This document shows positions 22,062 through 27,644 of a stretch of 64,000 nt of DNA, one piece after another. The translations under genes and the position numbers were made by a program. This DNA comes from Limanda limanda. Its lineage: Eukaryota > Chordata > Actinopteri > Pleuronectiformes > Pleuronectidae. Every line of letters starts with the position of its first letter. Position 1 is the first letter of the stretch. The stretch is taken from the NCBI RefSeq assembly GCF_963576545.1, contig NC_083639.1, positions 26,390,618 to 26,454,617 on the forward strand, written 5' to 3'. Under the pieces are notes generated by a model. It searched no databases. It was not told the origin of the DNA and was given only the letters and a program-made list of their open reading frames with translations.

Positions 22062-24127
22062 TTACACACAGCGGGACCAAACAATGAGACAAGGAGAGAG
22101 AAATAACAAACAGCAGCTTGTCAGCCATTTTCTGGCCTCTCATGAAGCTCTGACTGAAATCCAACCTGATTATCTCTCACCACAGAAGAAGAAGTGAATC
22201 CACCAGAGAGGTTGTCTGTTTCTATGAACTCATGTTCCAGGACTGACACATATGTTTGTTCGGGTTAAATCCCAGGTCTGTTTAGTAGTTCAGTGACTAA
22301 TTTAGGTTAACTGTATAAATATCCATCCACTATTTCATTGACATTGGGCGAGAGGTGGGAACACCCTGGACCGGTCGCGGGCGTATCACAGGAACAGAAA
22401 CAAACATTCACACCAACAGGCAATTATAATCTCCAATTAGCCTAAATGGAATCAAGTAGGACTACGTGGAACGCCAGGCTGACGCAGACTCTCCTTTTAG
22501 TGTGAATGGAATCATGGGCGTGTATGTGTCAATAGAGCAAGAATGCAAATGTCCTTCTATGAGAGGAGGCTGGAGAATAACCCACAAGGACATAGGAGAA
22601 CAGGAATACCCTGAAGAACAGTGCACCATCATGCTGCCTCCTAAGCAAATATATTTATTTCTTAAAATGTTATTAATTAATCAGATAATTTACTGATGCA
22701 TTGTCATCAATACAAATAACCTGGAATTAGAAGAATTACGACCTAAACCTGAACAATAACTTTGTAATTTGAAAACATTGGTTATGGCTGGGTAATAAAA
22801 CAGCTCAAATCAGTCTTAAATATGAACAGAAATAATAATGTGATATTTATGTGATAATTATTGATAAAGACTGATATGAAAACTTTTATCTTGCTACAAT
22901 TTGTATCCATTTCATCAGGCCCAACTTAAGATTCATAAAAGGTCCCAAAACTCAAAGACTGCTGTTGTGTCGCGGTTCAGGAATGAGATCGAACGCAGTC
23001 GAGTGTCCAGAGTCTCTCCTCGGCGGATGTTTTGATCACGCTGACCACAGAGTAACCGGAGCCGAGGTCGTATCCAGTTCAGACGTTGTGAGCTGTGAGT
23101 GTTGGGGTGTGTAGAAACCAACTTCCTCTAATTCCACTGTGGTCACGTGTACAGATCGGTCATTTTGAGACACATTTACTGTTCGTTCAGGAGTTCAAAT
23201 CTGATTTAATCAACGAGACAAGAGGCTCATGAGATTAGATCTGATTGCAGCACCTTCATCTGTTTATTCTGTACATGAGTGATACAGAATTAGAATAGAT
23301 CAAACACCAAGAAGCAGCTTTTACAACAGTGACCACTAGGGTCGTTGGTAAATCAGCACTGACCATGACTCAGCAGAGCGAGTTTGATCTGCAGCTCATT
23401 GACAGATGATTTAAATCATCCTCATTAATTCTGATTAATTCATTATCATTCAACGCAGAGGTTCCATGTCGCCAGGCCAGTGGACAAGAGAAGCTTTGCT
23501 AATGGGCCAAGAGGAAAATGATTCTGCAGAAAATTAATAGACGTGAATAATAATTTAACAACTGTCATCGGTTGAGTTTATGGTTATGACCTTGAACTGT
23601 CTTTGCTGTTTCTTTGGTTTTGGCCACTCCCTGTTGCACTCACAACAACAGGAGTCTTGTGTCCGTACTCTTCGTTCATTTCATCCATATTTGGCCACGT
23701 TTGTTATTATTATCCCAAACTGTGGGACTCTGCGCTGCCCCCTAGTGAATGTATTGATTAACGACCCTGCTAACATAAAGGTATGTTGGCAGGGACATTG
23801 TTTGATACATAAATGAGCCTTAAAACATTTGAACTTTGAAATCTCAGTGGCTCCAGACGAGTTCTTCCCTGGGGAAATGCAACAGTTTAATTCTCATTAA
23901 GCTTTAACCTGTTCTGCTGGATGTGTCTTACCTTCTATCGGAGATGTTTTCAGGCGCCGGCAGATTCCCTGCACGTCCCCGTACGTGTCCTGGATCAAGG
24001 TGACGGCCTCGGCGCTCCGCAGCTCCATCAGGTCCCTCAGATCCGTCACCGCCATCCCAAAGTCCCCGTCATGGTTGCCCTCGGCAACCGAATTCCCCGG
24101 AGGGTGATCCGCCGTGTTGTTGGCCAT
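373..24127 (-). CDS. atp2b4: Plasma-membrane Ca2+-transporting P-type ATPase (PMCA4), N-terminal 512/524 residues, spliced, 3' part outside window
   Basis: This P2B ATPase pumps cytosolic Ca2+ out of the cell at the cost of ATP and is regulated by calmodulin and acidic phospholipids. The model joins minus-strand segments 24127-23932, 13354-13157, 13049-12792, 12434-12309, 12005-11880, optional 8595-8560, 2657-2484, 988-774 and 615-373. All introns are GT-AG, the phases agree throughout, and the total is 1536 nt (512 codons), or 1572 nt with the optional exon. Hallmarks in order (numbering without the optional exon): TM1 ~105-123, TM2 ~150-169, TGES 241-244, TM3 ~361-379, TM4 ~399-418 with PEGLP 415-419, and phospho-acceptor Asp458 in DKTGT. 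ATP2B4 is favoured over paralogs 1-3 by AKTQDG-ALEIQPL, ILFSV-IVVLV in TM2, [12 protein letters not shown] in TM3, AYIG-HYR after DKTGT, and KKQG-PENRNK in the microexon. About 700 C-terminal residues expected for the family lie left of position 1. Confidence 0.96.
774..988 (-). CDS. atp2b4: atp2b4 coding exon: TM3, TM4 and PEGLP Ca2+-site helix
   Basis: This exon is 215 nt, entering in phase 1 (the G of Gly360 comes from the previous exon) and ending in phase 0 at Lys431. TM3 is [15 protein letters not shown], followed by an extracellular loop with a Trp and a Cys. TM4 then carries AVPEGLP, the unwound helix segment that forms the Ca2+ site in P2-type pumps. It ends ISLAYSVK, joining directly to KMMKDNN of the next exon. 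The acceptor is ctcccag at 989-995 and the donor is AAG|GTAAGC at 774/773. The following intron (616-773, 158 bp) is short and holds nothing else. Confidence 0.97.
989..2483 (-). other. Intron between the basic-loop exon and the TM3-TM4 exon
   Basis: This 1.5 kb intron has donor GTGAGG at 2483 and acceptor AG at 989-990. Its first bases after the donor run straight into an AC array in the sense strand (GT on the given strand, 2444-2473). There is a C10 run near 1850. Short overlapping ORFs here have no family resemblance. No repeat family was recognised. Confidence 0.8.
2444..2473. repeat. (GT)n microsatellite beside a splice donor
   Basis: A perfect GT array of about 30 bp. In the sense of the gene it reads (AC)n and begins about 10 nt inside the intron that follows the exon at 2484-2657. 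Confidence 0.9.
2484..2657 (-). CDS. atp2b4: atp2b4 coding exon: charged A-domain/TM3 linker (phospholipid-response loop)
   Basis: This exon is 174 nt, phase 1 to phase 1, residues 302-359. It begins [T or A][17 protein letters not shown], continues with an acidic stretch, then the basic [19 protein letters not shown] and ends LAVQIGKA before the split Gly of TM3. In this family the loop binds acidic phospholipids and lies next to alternative splice site A. Its first codon depends on splicing: Thr (A+CC) if the 36-nt microexon is skipped, Ala (G+CC) if it is included. The acceptor lies behind a long TCC-rich polypyrimidine tract (GGA-rich on the given strand, 2661-2740). Confidence 0.96.
6530..6800 (+). 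repeat. Dispersed repeat family R1, copy 1
   Basis: It shares the core CAGTCTCAGCTGTCAATC followed by CTAATTAAA-CCAAAC and a downstream GACAAGAAA block with copies at about 18255-18430 (same strand) and within 62495-62870 (opposite strand). The bounds are approximate and no terminal repeats or target duplications were found. The class (SINE or MITE) is undetermined. Confidence 0.6.
7187..7236. repeat. (GT)25 microsatellite
   Basis: A perfect 50-bp GT array. An AC array at about 7424-7460 lies 190 bp away in the complementary sense. Confidence 0.95.
8411..8455 (-). promoter_or_regulatory. CU-rich intronic tract downstream of the microexon
   Basis: The sense strand reads a near-continuous UCUUUCUCUCU-type tract 105-150 nt after the microexon donor. 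A second CU-rich run forms the polypyrimidine tract just upstream of its acceptor (8605-8615), and a CA repeat lies further upstream (about 8707-8750). Such tracts are classic binding sites for PTB and hnRNP L. A regulatory role here is an inference. Confidence 0.45.
8560..8595 (-). CDS. atp2b4: atp2b4 alternative splice site A microexon (36 nt)
   Basis: This exon has acceptor cgaacag at 8596-8602 and donor AAG|GTAACC at 8560/8559. It enters and leaves in phase 1, so inclusion adds 12 codons in frame. Joined to the preceding exon it reads [13 protein letters not shown], then KTQDG from the next exon. This matches the mammalian PMCA4 optional segment (KKQG-PENRNKAKTQDG) in sequence, length and position between the A domain and the phospholipid loop. 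Including the exon corresponds to the 'x' form and skipping it to the 'z' form. The splice-site strengths look moderate (GTAACC donor), consistent with regulated use. Confidence 0.93.
9539..9581. repeat. (GT)n microsatellite with nearby complementary (AC)n
   Basis: A perfect GT array of about 43 bp. It is followed 100 bp later by an AC array at 9680-9711 containing single GC variants. Confidence 0.9.
9945..10090 (+). repeat. Dispersed repeat family R2 (TG-headed), copy 1
   Basis: It begins in a TG run, then TACTTGTG, TTTTGTGAGACC, GTTAGAGT, TGTGGACACTTCTGGGAAA and further GGAAA-TGAAGACA. The minus strand of 49916-50200 has the same block order (TGTGAGGACC, GTTAGAGT, GTGGGGACATTTTGGGAAAG, TGAGGACAT). 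The two are diverged copies of one element. This copy lacks the telomere-like tail seen in the other. Confidence 0.55.
11070..11140. repeat. Degenerate (CTAT)n tetranucleotide repeat
   Basis: A run of ATCTATC/TATCTAT units with frequent substitutions. Confidence 0.8.
11880..12005 (-). CDS. atp2b4: atp2b4 coding exon: end of the A domain
   Basis: This exon is 126 nt, phase 1 to phase 1, residues 260-301. It encodes [27 protein letters not shown] and a short charged tail ending EEKKVKK. The family core [14 protein letters not shown] is intact. The acceptor is cctcag at 12006-12011 and the donor is A|GTAAGA at 11880/11879. The final A combines with either the microexon (Ser) or the following constitutive exon (Thr). 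The tail ASEHDEEKK is shorter and less Glu-rich than the PMCA1-3 GGEEEEKK stretch, supporting PMCA4. Confidence 0.96.
12006..12308 (-). other. Short intron
   Basis: A 303 bp intron with donor GTGAGT at 12308 and acceptor AG at 12006-12007. Overlapping plus-strand ORFs are antisense shadows of the neighbouring exon. Nothing else was recognised. Confidence 0.85.
12309..12434 (-). CDS. atp2b4: atp2b4 coding exon: A-domain TGES
   Basis: This exon is 126 nt, phase 1 to phase 1, residues 218-259. It reads [27 protein letters not shown] and then [15 protein letters not shown]. The TGES loop at 241-244 drives dephosphorylation in P-type ATPases, and all its residues are intact. The acceptor is ttgcag at 12435-12440 and the donor is TCCG|GTGAGT at 12309/12308. 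Confidence 0.97.
12435..12791 (-). other. Intron holding a Tc1 transposase relic
   Basis: A 357 bp intron with donor GTACGA at 12791. Its middle carries a plus-strand fragment of a Tc1-type transposase (listed separately). Confidence 0.8.
12640..12760 (+). pseudogene. Relic fragment of a Tc1/mariner-type transposase
   Basis: Plus-strand frame 12666-12713 translates as [13 protein letters not shown] and reaches a stop soon after. It resembles the C-terminal DLNPIE-LWD signature of Tc1-like DDE transposases. Only this short segment is alignable by eye and the bases around it are frame-broken. The position normally holding the catalytic Glu after NPI is Gln here. It is a dead fragment inside an intron, antisense to the gene. 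Confidence 0.5.
12792..13049 (-). CDS. atp2b4: atp2b4 coding exon: TM2 and start of the A domain
   Basis: This exon is 258 nt, phase 1 to phase 1, residues 132-217. A variable extracellular segment ([17 protein letters not shown]) precedes TM2 ([18 protein letters not shown]). The highly conserved cytosolic [15 protein letters not shown] follows, then the A-domain strand [19 protein letters not shown] and GDIAQIKY. The acceptor is tcgacag at 13050-13056 and the donor is TACG|GTACGA at 12792/12791. The ILFSV-IVVLV signature of TM2 is closer to PMCA4 than to PMCA1-3 (ILLSV-CVVLV). The upstream intron (13050-13156) is only 107 bp. Confidence 0.97.
13157..13354 (-). CDS. atp2b4: atp2b4 coding exon: TM1
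   Basis: This exon is 198 nt, phase 1 to phase 1, residues 66-131. It encodes [34 protein letters not shown], then [18 protein letters not shown] forming TM1, and the extracellular HPPGGDSE. The acceptor is tctgcag at 13355-13361, preceded by a GT-rich stretch. The donor is GAAG|GTCAGT at 13157/13156. The segment IISLVLS-Y is shared with PMCA4 (other paralogs have SLGLSFY). Confidence 0.97.
13760..13829 (-). mobile_element. Truncated tRNA-derived SINE head
   Basis: On the minus strand an A-box-like GATGCAGTGGTTAGC (13817-13803) is followed about 20 nt later by a B-box-like GGTTTGAATCCC (13783-13772). It opens with GGGCAGCAGGATG, like the head of a common fish SINE (GGCGGCACGGTGG). Only the head is recognisable. 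Confidence 0.6.
14235..14252. repeat. C18 homopolymer
   Basis: An uninterrupted run of 18 C, G-rich in the gene's sense strand. Similar shorter runs occur at 24711-24726 (G16), 29332-29344 (C13), 42210-42221 (C12) and 57771-57782 (C12). Confidence 0.9.
14407..14592 (-). repeat. Dispersed repeat family R3, copy 1 (truncated)
   Basis: It shares over 180 bp with 27455-27644, including TTTCACCACTTTCTA, TTTCTGCAAATT, GTAAAGCCCTCAAAAAGCC, an (ATA)n run, CCTTACAATTTCAATAGGGC and a terminal CGGGCCCTAAT. The orientation is the same in both copies. From memory it is a common fish repeat of unresolved class. This copy is 5'-truncated relative to the other. Confidence 0.75.
15640..15857. repeat. Degenerate GATGAG-rich minisatellite, block 1
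   Basis: Irregular repetition of GAGATGAGG/AATAAGATGAG units. A second block with the same composition lies at 16468-16625, and the DNA between them contains a tRNA-derived SINE. Confidence 0.65.
15858..16098 (-). mobile_element. tRNA-derived SINE-like element
   Basis: Read on the minus strand, the head at 16098 has an A-box-like TGACCCAGTGGG (16086-16075) and a perfect B box GGTTCGATCCC (16048-16038). A body follows containing AAGATACTG-like and AAGTGCTTTGGGTC blocks, with a tail near 15858. The arrangement of internal promoter boxes is that of a tRNA. The body differs from the SINE at 22321-22640, so this is another family. Confidence 0.7.
16099..16180 (+). repeat. Dispersed repeat family R4, copy 1
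   Basis: TAAACAGGAAGCAGATT, CTCTGCAGT and TGCTTAGCT recur at 42326-42400, and the first part also recurs at about 63838-63870 after CATGCGTGTGTG. Copy boundaries are unclear. Confidence 0.55.
16669..17108. mobile_element. Non-autonomous TIR transposon (family T1), copy 1
   Basis: A 440 bp element that starts CAGGGTTCC and ends GGAACCCT, giving inverted termini. The interior is built from TTTAAGACC/TTTTTAAGAC motifs near both ends. No ORF is present. A second copy at 56108-56537 is about 95% identical by eye. The hexamer TTAACA lies on both sides (16663-16668 and 17109-17114), a likely target duplication. Termini of this kind are hAT-like, but hAT target duplications are usually 8 bp. Confidence 0.8.
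17216..17507. repeat. (GAA)97 trinucleotide array
   Basis: Perfect, uninterrupted GAA for about 292 bp. The gene's sense strand reads (TTC)n. The poly-Lys, poly-Phe, poly-Leu and poly-Ser reading frames across it are artefacts of the repeat. Confidence 0.99.
18255..18430 (+). repeat. Dispersed repeat family R1, copy 2
   Basis: Shares CTCAGCTGTCAATCATGACA, ATCTAATTAAAACCAAAC, AGTGGGA and ATGACAAGAAACAT with copy 1 at about 6530-6800. The bounds are approximate. Confidence 0.6.
20038..20292. repeat. Compound interrupted GT microsatellites
   Basis: Two GT-rich arrays (20038-20075 and 20229-20292) broken by TCTG, CTCG and TTCG variants, separated by about 150 bp of unique sequence. Confidence 0.85.
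21787..21834. repeat. (CT)24 microsatellite
   Basis: A perfect CT run of about 48 bp with short CCCTC extensions. GT lies just before it (21731-21750) and AC after it (22019-22062). Confidence 0.92.
22321..22640 (-). mobile_element. Near-complete tRNA-derived fish SINE
   Basis: Read on the minus strand it starts GAGGCAGCATGATGGTGCACTG (tRNA-like head). It continues through a TTCTCC-TGGGTTATTCTCCAGCC-type block, a TTAGGCTAATTGGAGATTA block and a GACCGGTCCAGGGTG-CCCACCTCTCGCCC block, and ends ATGGATGGAT. From memory this is the order of a very common fish repeat (GTGGTGCAGTGG head, GGATGGATGG tail). It is strongly diverged. The 76-aa ORF across it has no meaning. Confidence 0.75.
23932..24127 (-). 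CDS. atp2b4: atp2b4 first coding exon (N-terminus)
   Basis: This segment is 196 nt: residues 1-65 plus the first base of Gly66. It starts [24 protein letters not shown] and ends [10 protein letters not shown] before donor GTAAGA (23931). The start ATG at 24127-24125 has a good context (A at -3, G at +4). An in-frame GTG upstream (24142) is not used, because the family begins at the Met-Ala/Thr-Asn motif. Conserved segments are [27 protein letters not shown]. The N-terminus lacks the MGD extension of PMCA1-3, as in PMCA4. Confidence 0.96.
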
Positions 24128-24297
24128 ATTGGTCCTCTTCACAGAAGTGTAGTTGTGTTGTTGTAGTTGTTGTTCCTCTGAGTGTCTTTTGTCAAACCGA
24201 TCTCAACGTCAGTTTGGGCCGTCAGTTCCCAAGCGTTGTGGGTAGTGTAGTATGCTCCTCTGGGTTACCATGGGAACAGGGTGGTAAACATCTTCCT
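24128..24297 (-). other. atp2b4: 5' untranslated part of the start-codon exon
   Basis: A strong acceptor (ttttcctgtctctgtttttctccag, 24298 upward) opens this exon at 24297, giving 170 nt of leader before the ATG. The leader is CAACAACA-rich close to the start codon and includes an upstream ORF at 24265-24291. The existence of an acceptor here means at least one further upstream non-coding exon. Confidence 0.8.
24265..24291 (-). CDS. Upstream ORF in the atp2b4 leader (8 codons)
   Basis: ATG at 24291-24289, seven nt after the acceptor, reads MFTTLFPW and then TAA, ending 137 nt before the main ATG. The context is moderate (A at -3, T at +4). It is the only ATG in this leader exon, so it could lower translation or allow reinitiation. 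Whether it is translated is not known. Confidence 0.5.
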   Translation of the reverse strand: MFTTLFPW

Positions 24298-24867
24298 CTG
24301 GAGAAAAACAGAGACAGGAAAAGAGATTGTTATAAACCGGATCCAGACAGGAAGCAGTCCGAGGGCGAAGCAGACAAACGTCATCACCAGCCGAAAGATC
24401 AGTGCCTTGGATTTTTACTAATAAATAGCACAGAGACTAACTGGGCCAATTAGACAAGAGTTCCTCATCCGACATCATTAAAGGAGAAACCCTGAACCAC
24501 CAAGGTCGTTAGGATATAAACCGATTATTGGTTTGTGCCGCCCTCTGAGACACATGATCATATCTGCTCTGCTTGAACTGTCCGCCCTGAGTTAACGACA
24601 GAAACAGGAACAGCAGTATGAGTTCTTTATTCAAAAGCTAAAAATTGTGTCTATTCTCCTGTACATGGATGAGTCACCTCTGCATCAACCTACTGCCTCA
24701 GTAACACCAAGGGGGGGGGGGGGGGGCTAAACACAGGAAGAGACGTTTGATCACAGGTCAGGAAAATATTAGTTATCGTGATCAAGATTAAAAACAGAGA
24801 GAATGAAACTGGATTCACTTTGTCCTGCTGGCGAAGAACCAGGGTCAGAGCATGGCAGCTCTCCAGT

Positions 24868-24871
24868 TTGT

Positions 24872-24934
<63 letters not shown>

Positions 24935-24951
24935 CTTGTGTGTGTGTGTGT
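24868..24951. repeat. (GT)n microsatellite, interrupted
   Basis: About 84 bp of GT with CTG and CGTGCTT interruptions, preceded by G16 at 24711-24726. A complementary AC array lies at 25051-25071. Confidence 0.92.
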
Positions 24952-27239
24952 TAGCGGCCAAAGTGTGGCATTCCAGCCCATCATCACAGATTATGTAAGT
25001 GCACATCAAAGGCTGTCCTCCGTTTTTCACCGTTTAGTGTTGTGTTGTGGACACACACACACACACACACAGTAACACACAGTGATGGTGCTACATGTGT
25101 GCTCTCCTGAGTGGTGGTGACACAGGTGACGGCCTCGGTCAGTGGTTCTCACACTGGGCGAAGCACTGAGCCAGTTTAAGAGCAGAGTCTGAGGCTCTTT
25201 GCAGATACTGAGTACGTTTAATTGTGTTTCCACTAAGCCCTACACAATATATTGTTGTATTTATATATATTGAACCTTTGTTATACTGCTATTGATGGAA
25301 ATTATATTGTGCTAATAAATTATATTGTTTTACTGCCCAGGTCGGTAAACTTCCTACCAAACTAAGAAAACTCTCCATTTCAAGAGTTGCAAATGATTCA
25401 TCAATCACCCTCATGTTGACATTGAGTAAATCCCCGGTGCTTATCAATGTCATTCAAATCCATACGTTCATACTGCACCCGTCCTTGTGTGGAAGTCTGT
25501 GGAGCCGGGCTAGTTTTCTAATATATATACACCGATGGAGCCTCATCATTCAGAGGAGTTTATAAGTTCAAGTGCTGTTCTAAATTCATGCATGCTCCGG
25601 TCTGGGAGCTCCGACTTTGTACATTATAGGAGCTGCAAGTCAATGATTCAGATTTACCTCCACCACACTGATACCACCGGAGGCAGAGCTCCACCTCAAA
25701 CGCAGCATGTAGCAAACTGTAGGTGCAGAGTGATTCTCTGGCCCGGGGACGTCCCTGAGCAACTCCTGCCTCGCACATCCACCGCCGTGTCTAATCTTTC
25801 CTCTCATGTAACACAAGGGAAGCTCTCCATCCGCTTCTCAGTTTCATCACATACAGAAAGAGGAGTGTAGATGTGTGAGGAATAACAAGATGTGGTGTCG
25901 GAGTGTCCTTAAATTCCTCCTTGCTCACATGCTTTATGTATTGTACAGTGTATGTCTGCTGATACTTAGTAATGAAACAACAGTAACATGGGAGACAGGT
26001 CTGGATTCTATTATTATTTTACCTGCGTTGCCCCGGTTACATTGCATAATAATAATAATGTGTCATTTTCATTAATCTGAAGTGAGAAGTTCCCTTGTTT
26101 CAGGTGTCTCATATTCAATTAGCTAATCAGCTTCTTTTCTTTTCAATTCTTAAGTGAGAAACTGTTTCGTATCTTCATCAGATATTAAAATAACATTCGT
26201 GTAATTTGTCTCTGTCAGACTTGGGTTAAAGTTTCGTGTTTTAGGAAAGTTTCTAATGCAACCGTGAAAGATTGTATATGATTTCAGTCATTACTTATTC
26301 ATTTTTTCCCCAGAAATAGGATCTTTTTAAACCTCCAGCCTTTATCTTCTGTTTCACAGAGTCTTTTTGATGTTTTTTAATCTTCCTAACATCAGAGTGA
26401 TCTACCCTTACGTGTGTGTGTGTGTCGGTGTGTCGGTGTGTGTGTGTGTGTGTGTGTGTGATCTTTAGACAGAGCAGGACAGATGCCGTCTCACTGTCCA
26501 CTAATTATCCGTCTGTGCACTGACCAGAAGTCGAGTCATTAGTTCAATAAAACAACAGAGGAATGAAATGAATTTATCTGCCTGCAGACCTCATCTCATT
26601 CATGTATGATGCTGCTGTTAAATACACAAATAGCTGGTGATGTCATAATGATGGAACAAGTTAATTTCAGATAATGAGATGAGTAAATTACACGGCCTAT
26701 AAACAGAGAAAATGAACAACTAGTTCATTAGGACCGGCCGAAATGTCACATAATTCTACATTAAAATATTCAGATTAACTTTGAAGTCACAGAATCAGTT
26801 CAGATCATTCATGGAGATAGTTAGTACTAAAAAGTACTCGAGAGTATTGAGTGTACAGAGATCTATTAACAGACATTTAATTTCATGTCATGTGCAGTTT
26901 TCTGGCTTCTCTTTAAACTATGATTTGTTTTTGTCTTACCTGAATGTCACTATACGGAGACCATCACAATATGAAAGAGAGACGTAACCTTTGCAAGACA
27001 TAAAGATTCCTTTGATCTTTGACCACTGTCACTGCAGGAGTGGAGTTGTTTGTTAACGGCTCAGGATCAAAGGATTCATGGTCCATGTATGTCCGTGTTA
27101 CAGAACATCGTGTTTTATTGGCGTGTAATCAAACTTTGACGTCACGCCACGGTCACACAGTGTGACGAAAAATCTATCTGTGAATAGCTTTGAATCTCCG
27201 TCTTGTTGTGATGACACTCATCTCAATTTAAGTTGATCT

Positions 27240-27644
27240 GATTAAAGCCCTGGTACAAGTACATCAAATTAAAAATGTGGAATATGGCCAAAATGGCCAC
27301 TAAATGCAAAATAGCAGGCTTCCTGTTGCGTTTTTCCAATTGCTCCTAAAGACTTTTTTGTTTGTCTGGTCATGATACACCTGTATATCGATTTTTGTGA
27401 AGACCGGTCAATGTGAACACGTTCCGGGGGTCTCGGGGGGCCCCGTTGAGCCATTTTGCGACGCCCATTGAAAATTCCTTCAGAATACTTAATTTTTCAC
27501 CACTTTCTATCTTTCTGCAAATTGGTAAGAATTTGAGCATGGTAAAGCCCTCAAAAAGCCAATTCATTTGCCTGAATAATAATAATCCTTACAATTTCAA
27601 TAGGGCCTCACCTGACCTTCGATGTCCGTGCTCGGGCCCTAATA
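27240..27644 (-). repeat. Dispersed repeat family R3, copy 2 (longer)
   Basis: Its 3' 190 bp match 14407-14592. Additional unique-to-this-copy sequence extends to about 27240 and includes GGGTCTCGGGGGGCCCCGTTGAG. A 65-aa minus-strand ORF crosses the element, but the element occurs in the other copy without it, so coding is doubtful. The junction CGGGCCCTAAT marks one end. Confidence 0.7.

Larger units (their letters stand above)
13355..23931 (-). other. 10.6 kb intron after the start-codon exon
   Basis: This intron holds two tRNA-like SINE fragments (13760-13829, 15858-16098), a near-complete SINE (22321-22640), and repeat R3 copy 1 (14407-14592). It also holds degenerate GATGAG repeats (15640-15857, 16468-16625), a 440-bp TIR element (16669-17108), the (GAA)97 array (17216-17507), repeat R1 copy 2 (18255-18430) and a C18 tract at 14235-14252. 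Compound GT arrays lie at 20038-20075, 20229-20292 and 20939-20977; (GT)n at 21731-21750, (CT)24 at 21787-21834 and (AC)n at 22019-22062. Segments 18440-20030 and 22650-23890 show nothing recognisable. Confidence 0.75.

Noticed and set aside
373..24127. Assignment to atp2b1, atp2b2 or atp2b3
   Set aside because: TM2, TM3, microexon and post-DKTGT residues fit PMCA4, and the N-terminus lacks the MGD start of the other paralogs.
24128..24142. Extended N-terminus starting MKRTNM
   Set aside because: The upstream codon is GTG, while the ATG at 24127 has a good context and matches the family N-terminus.
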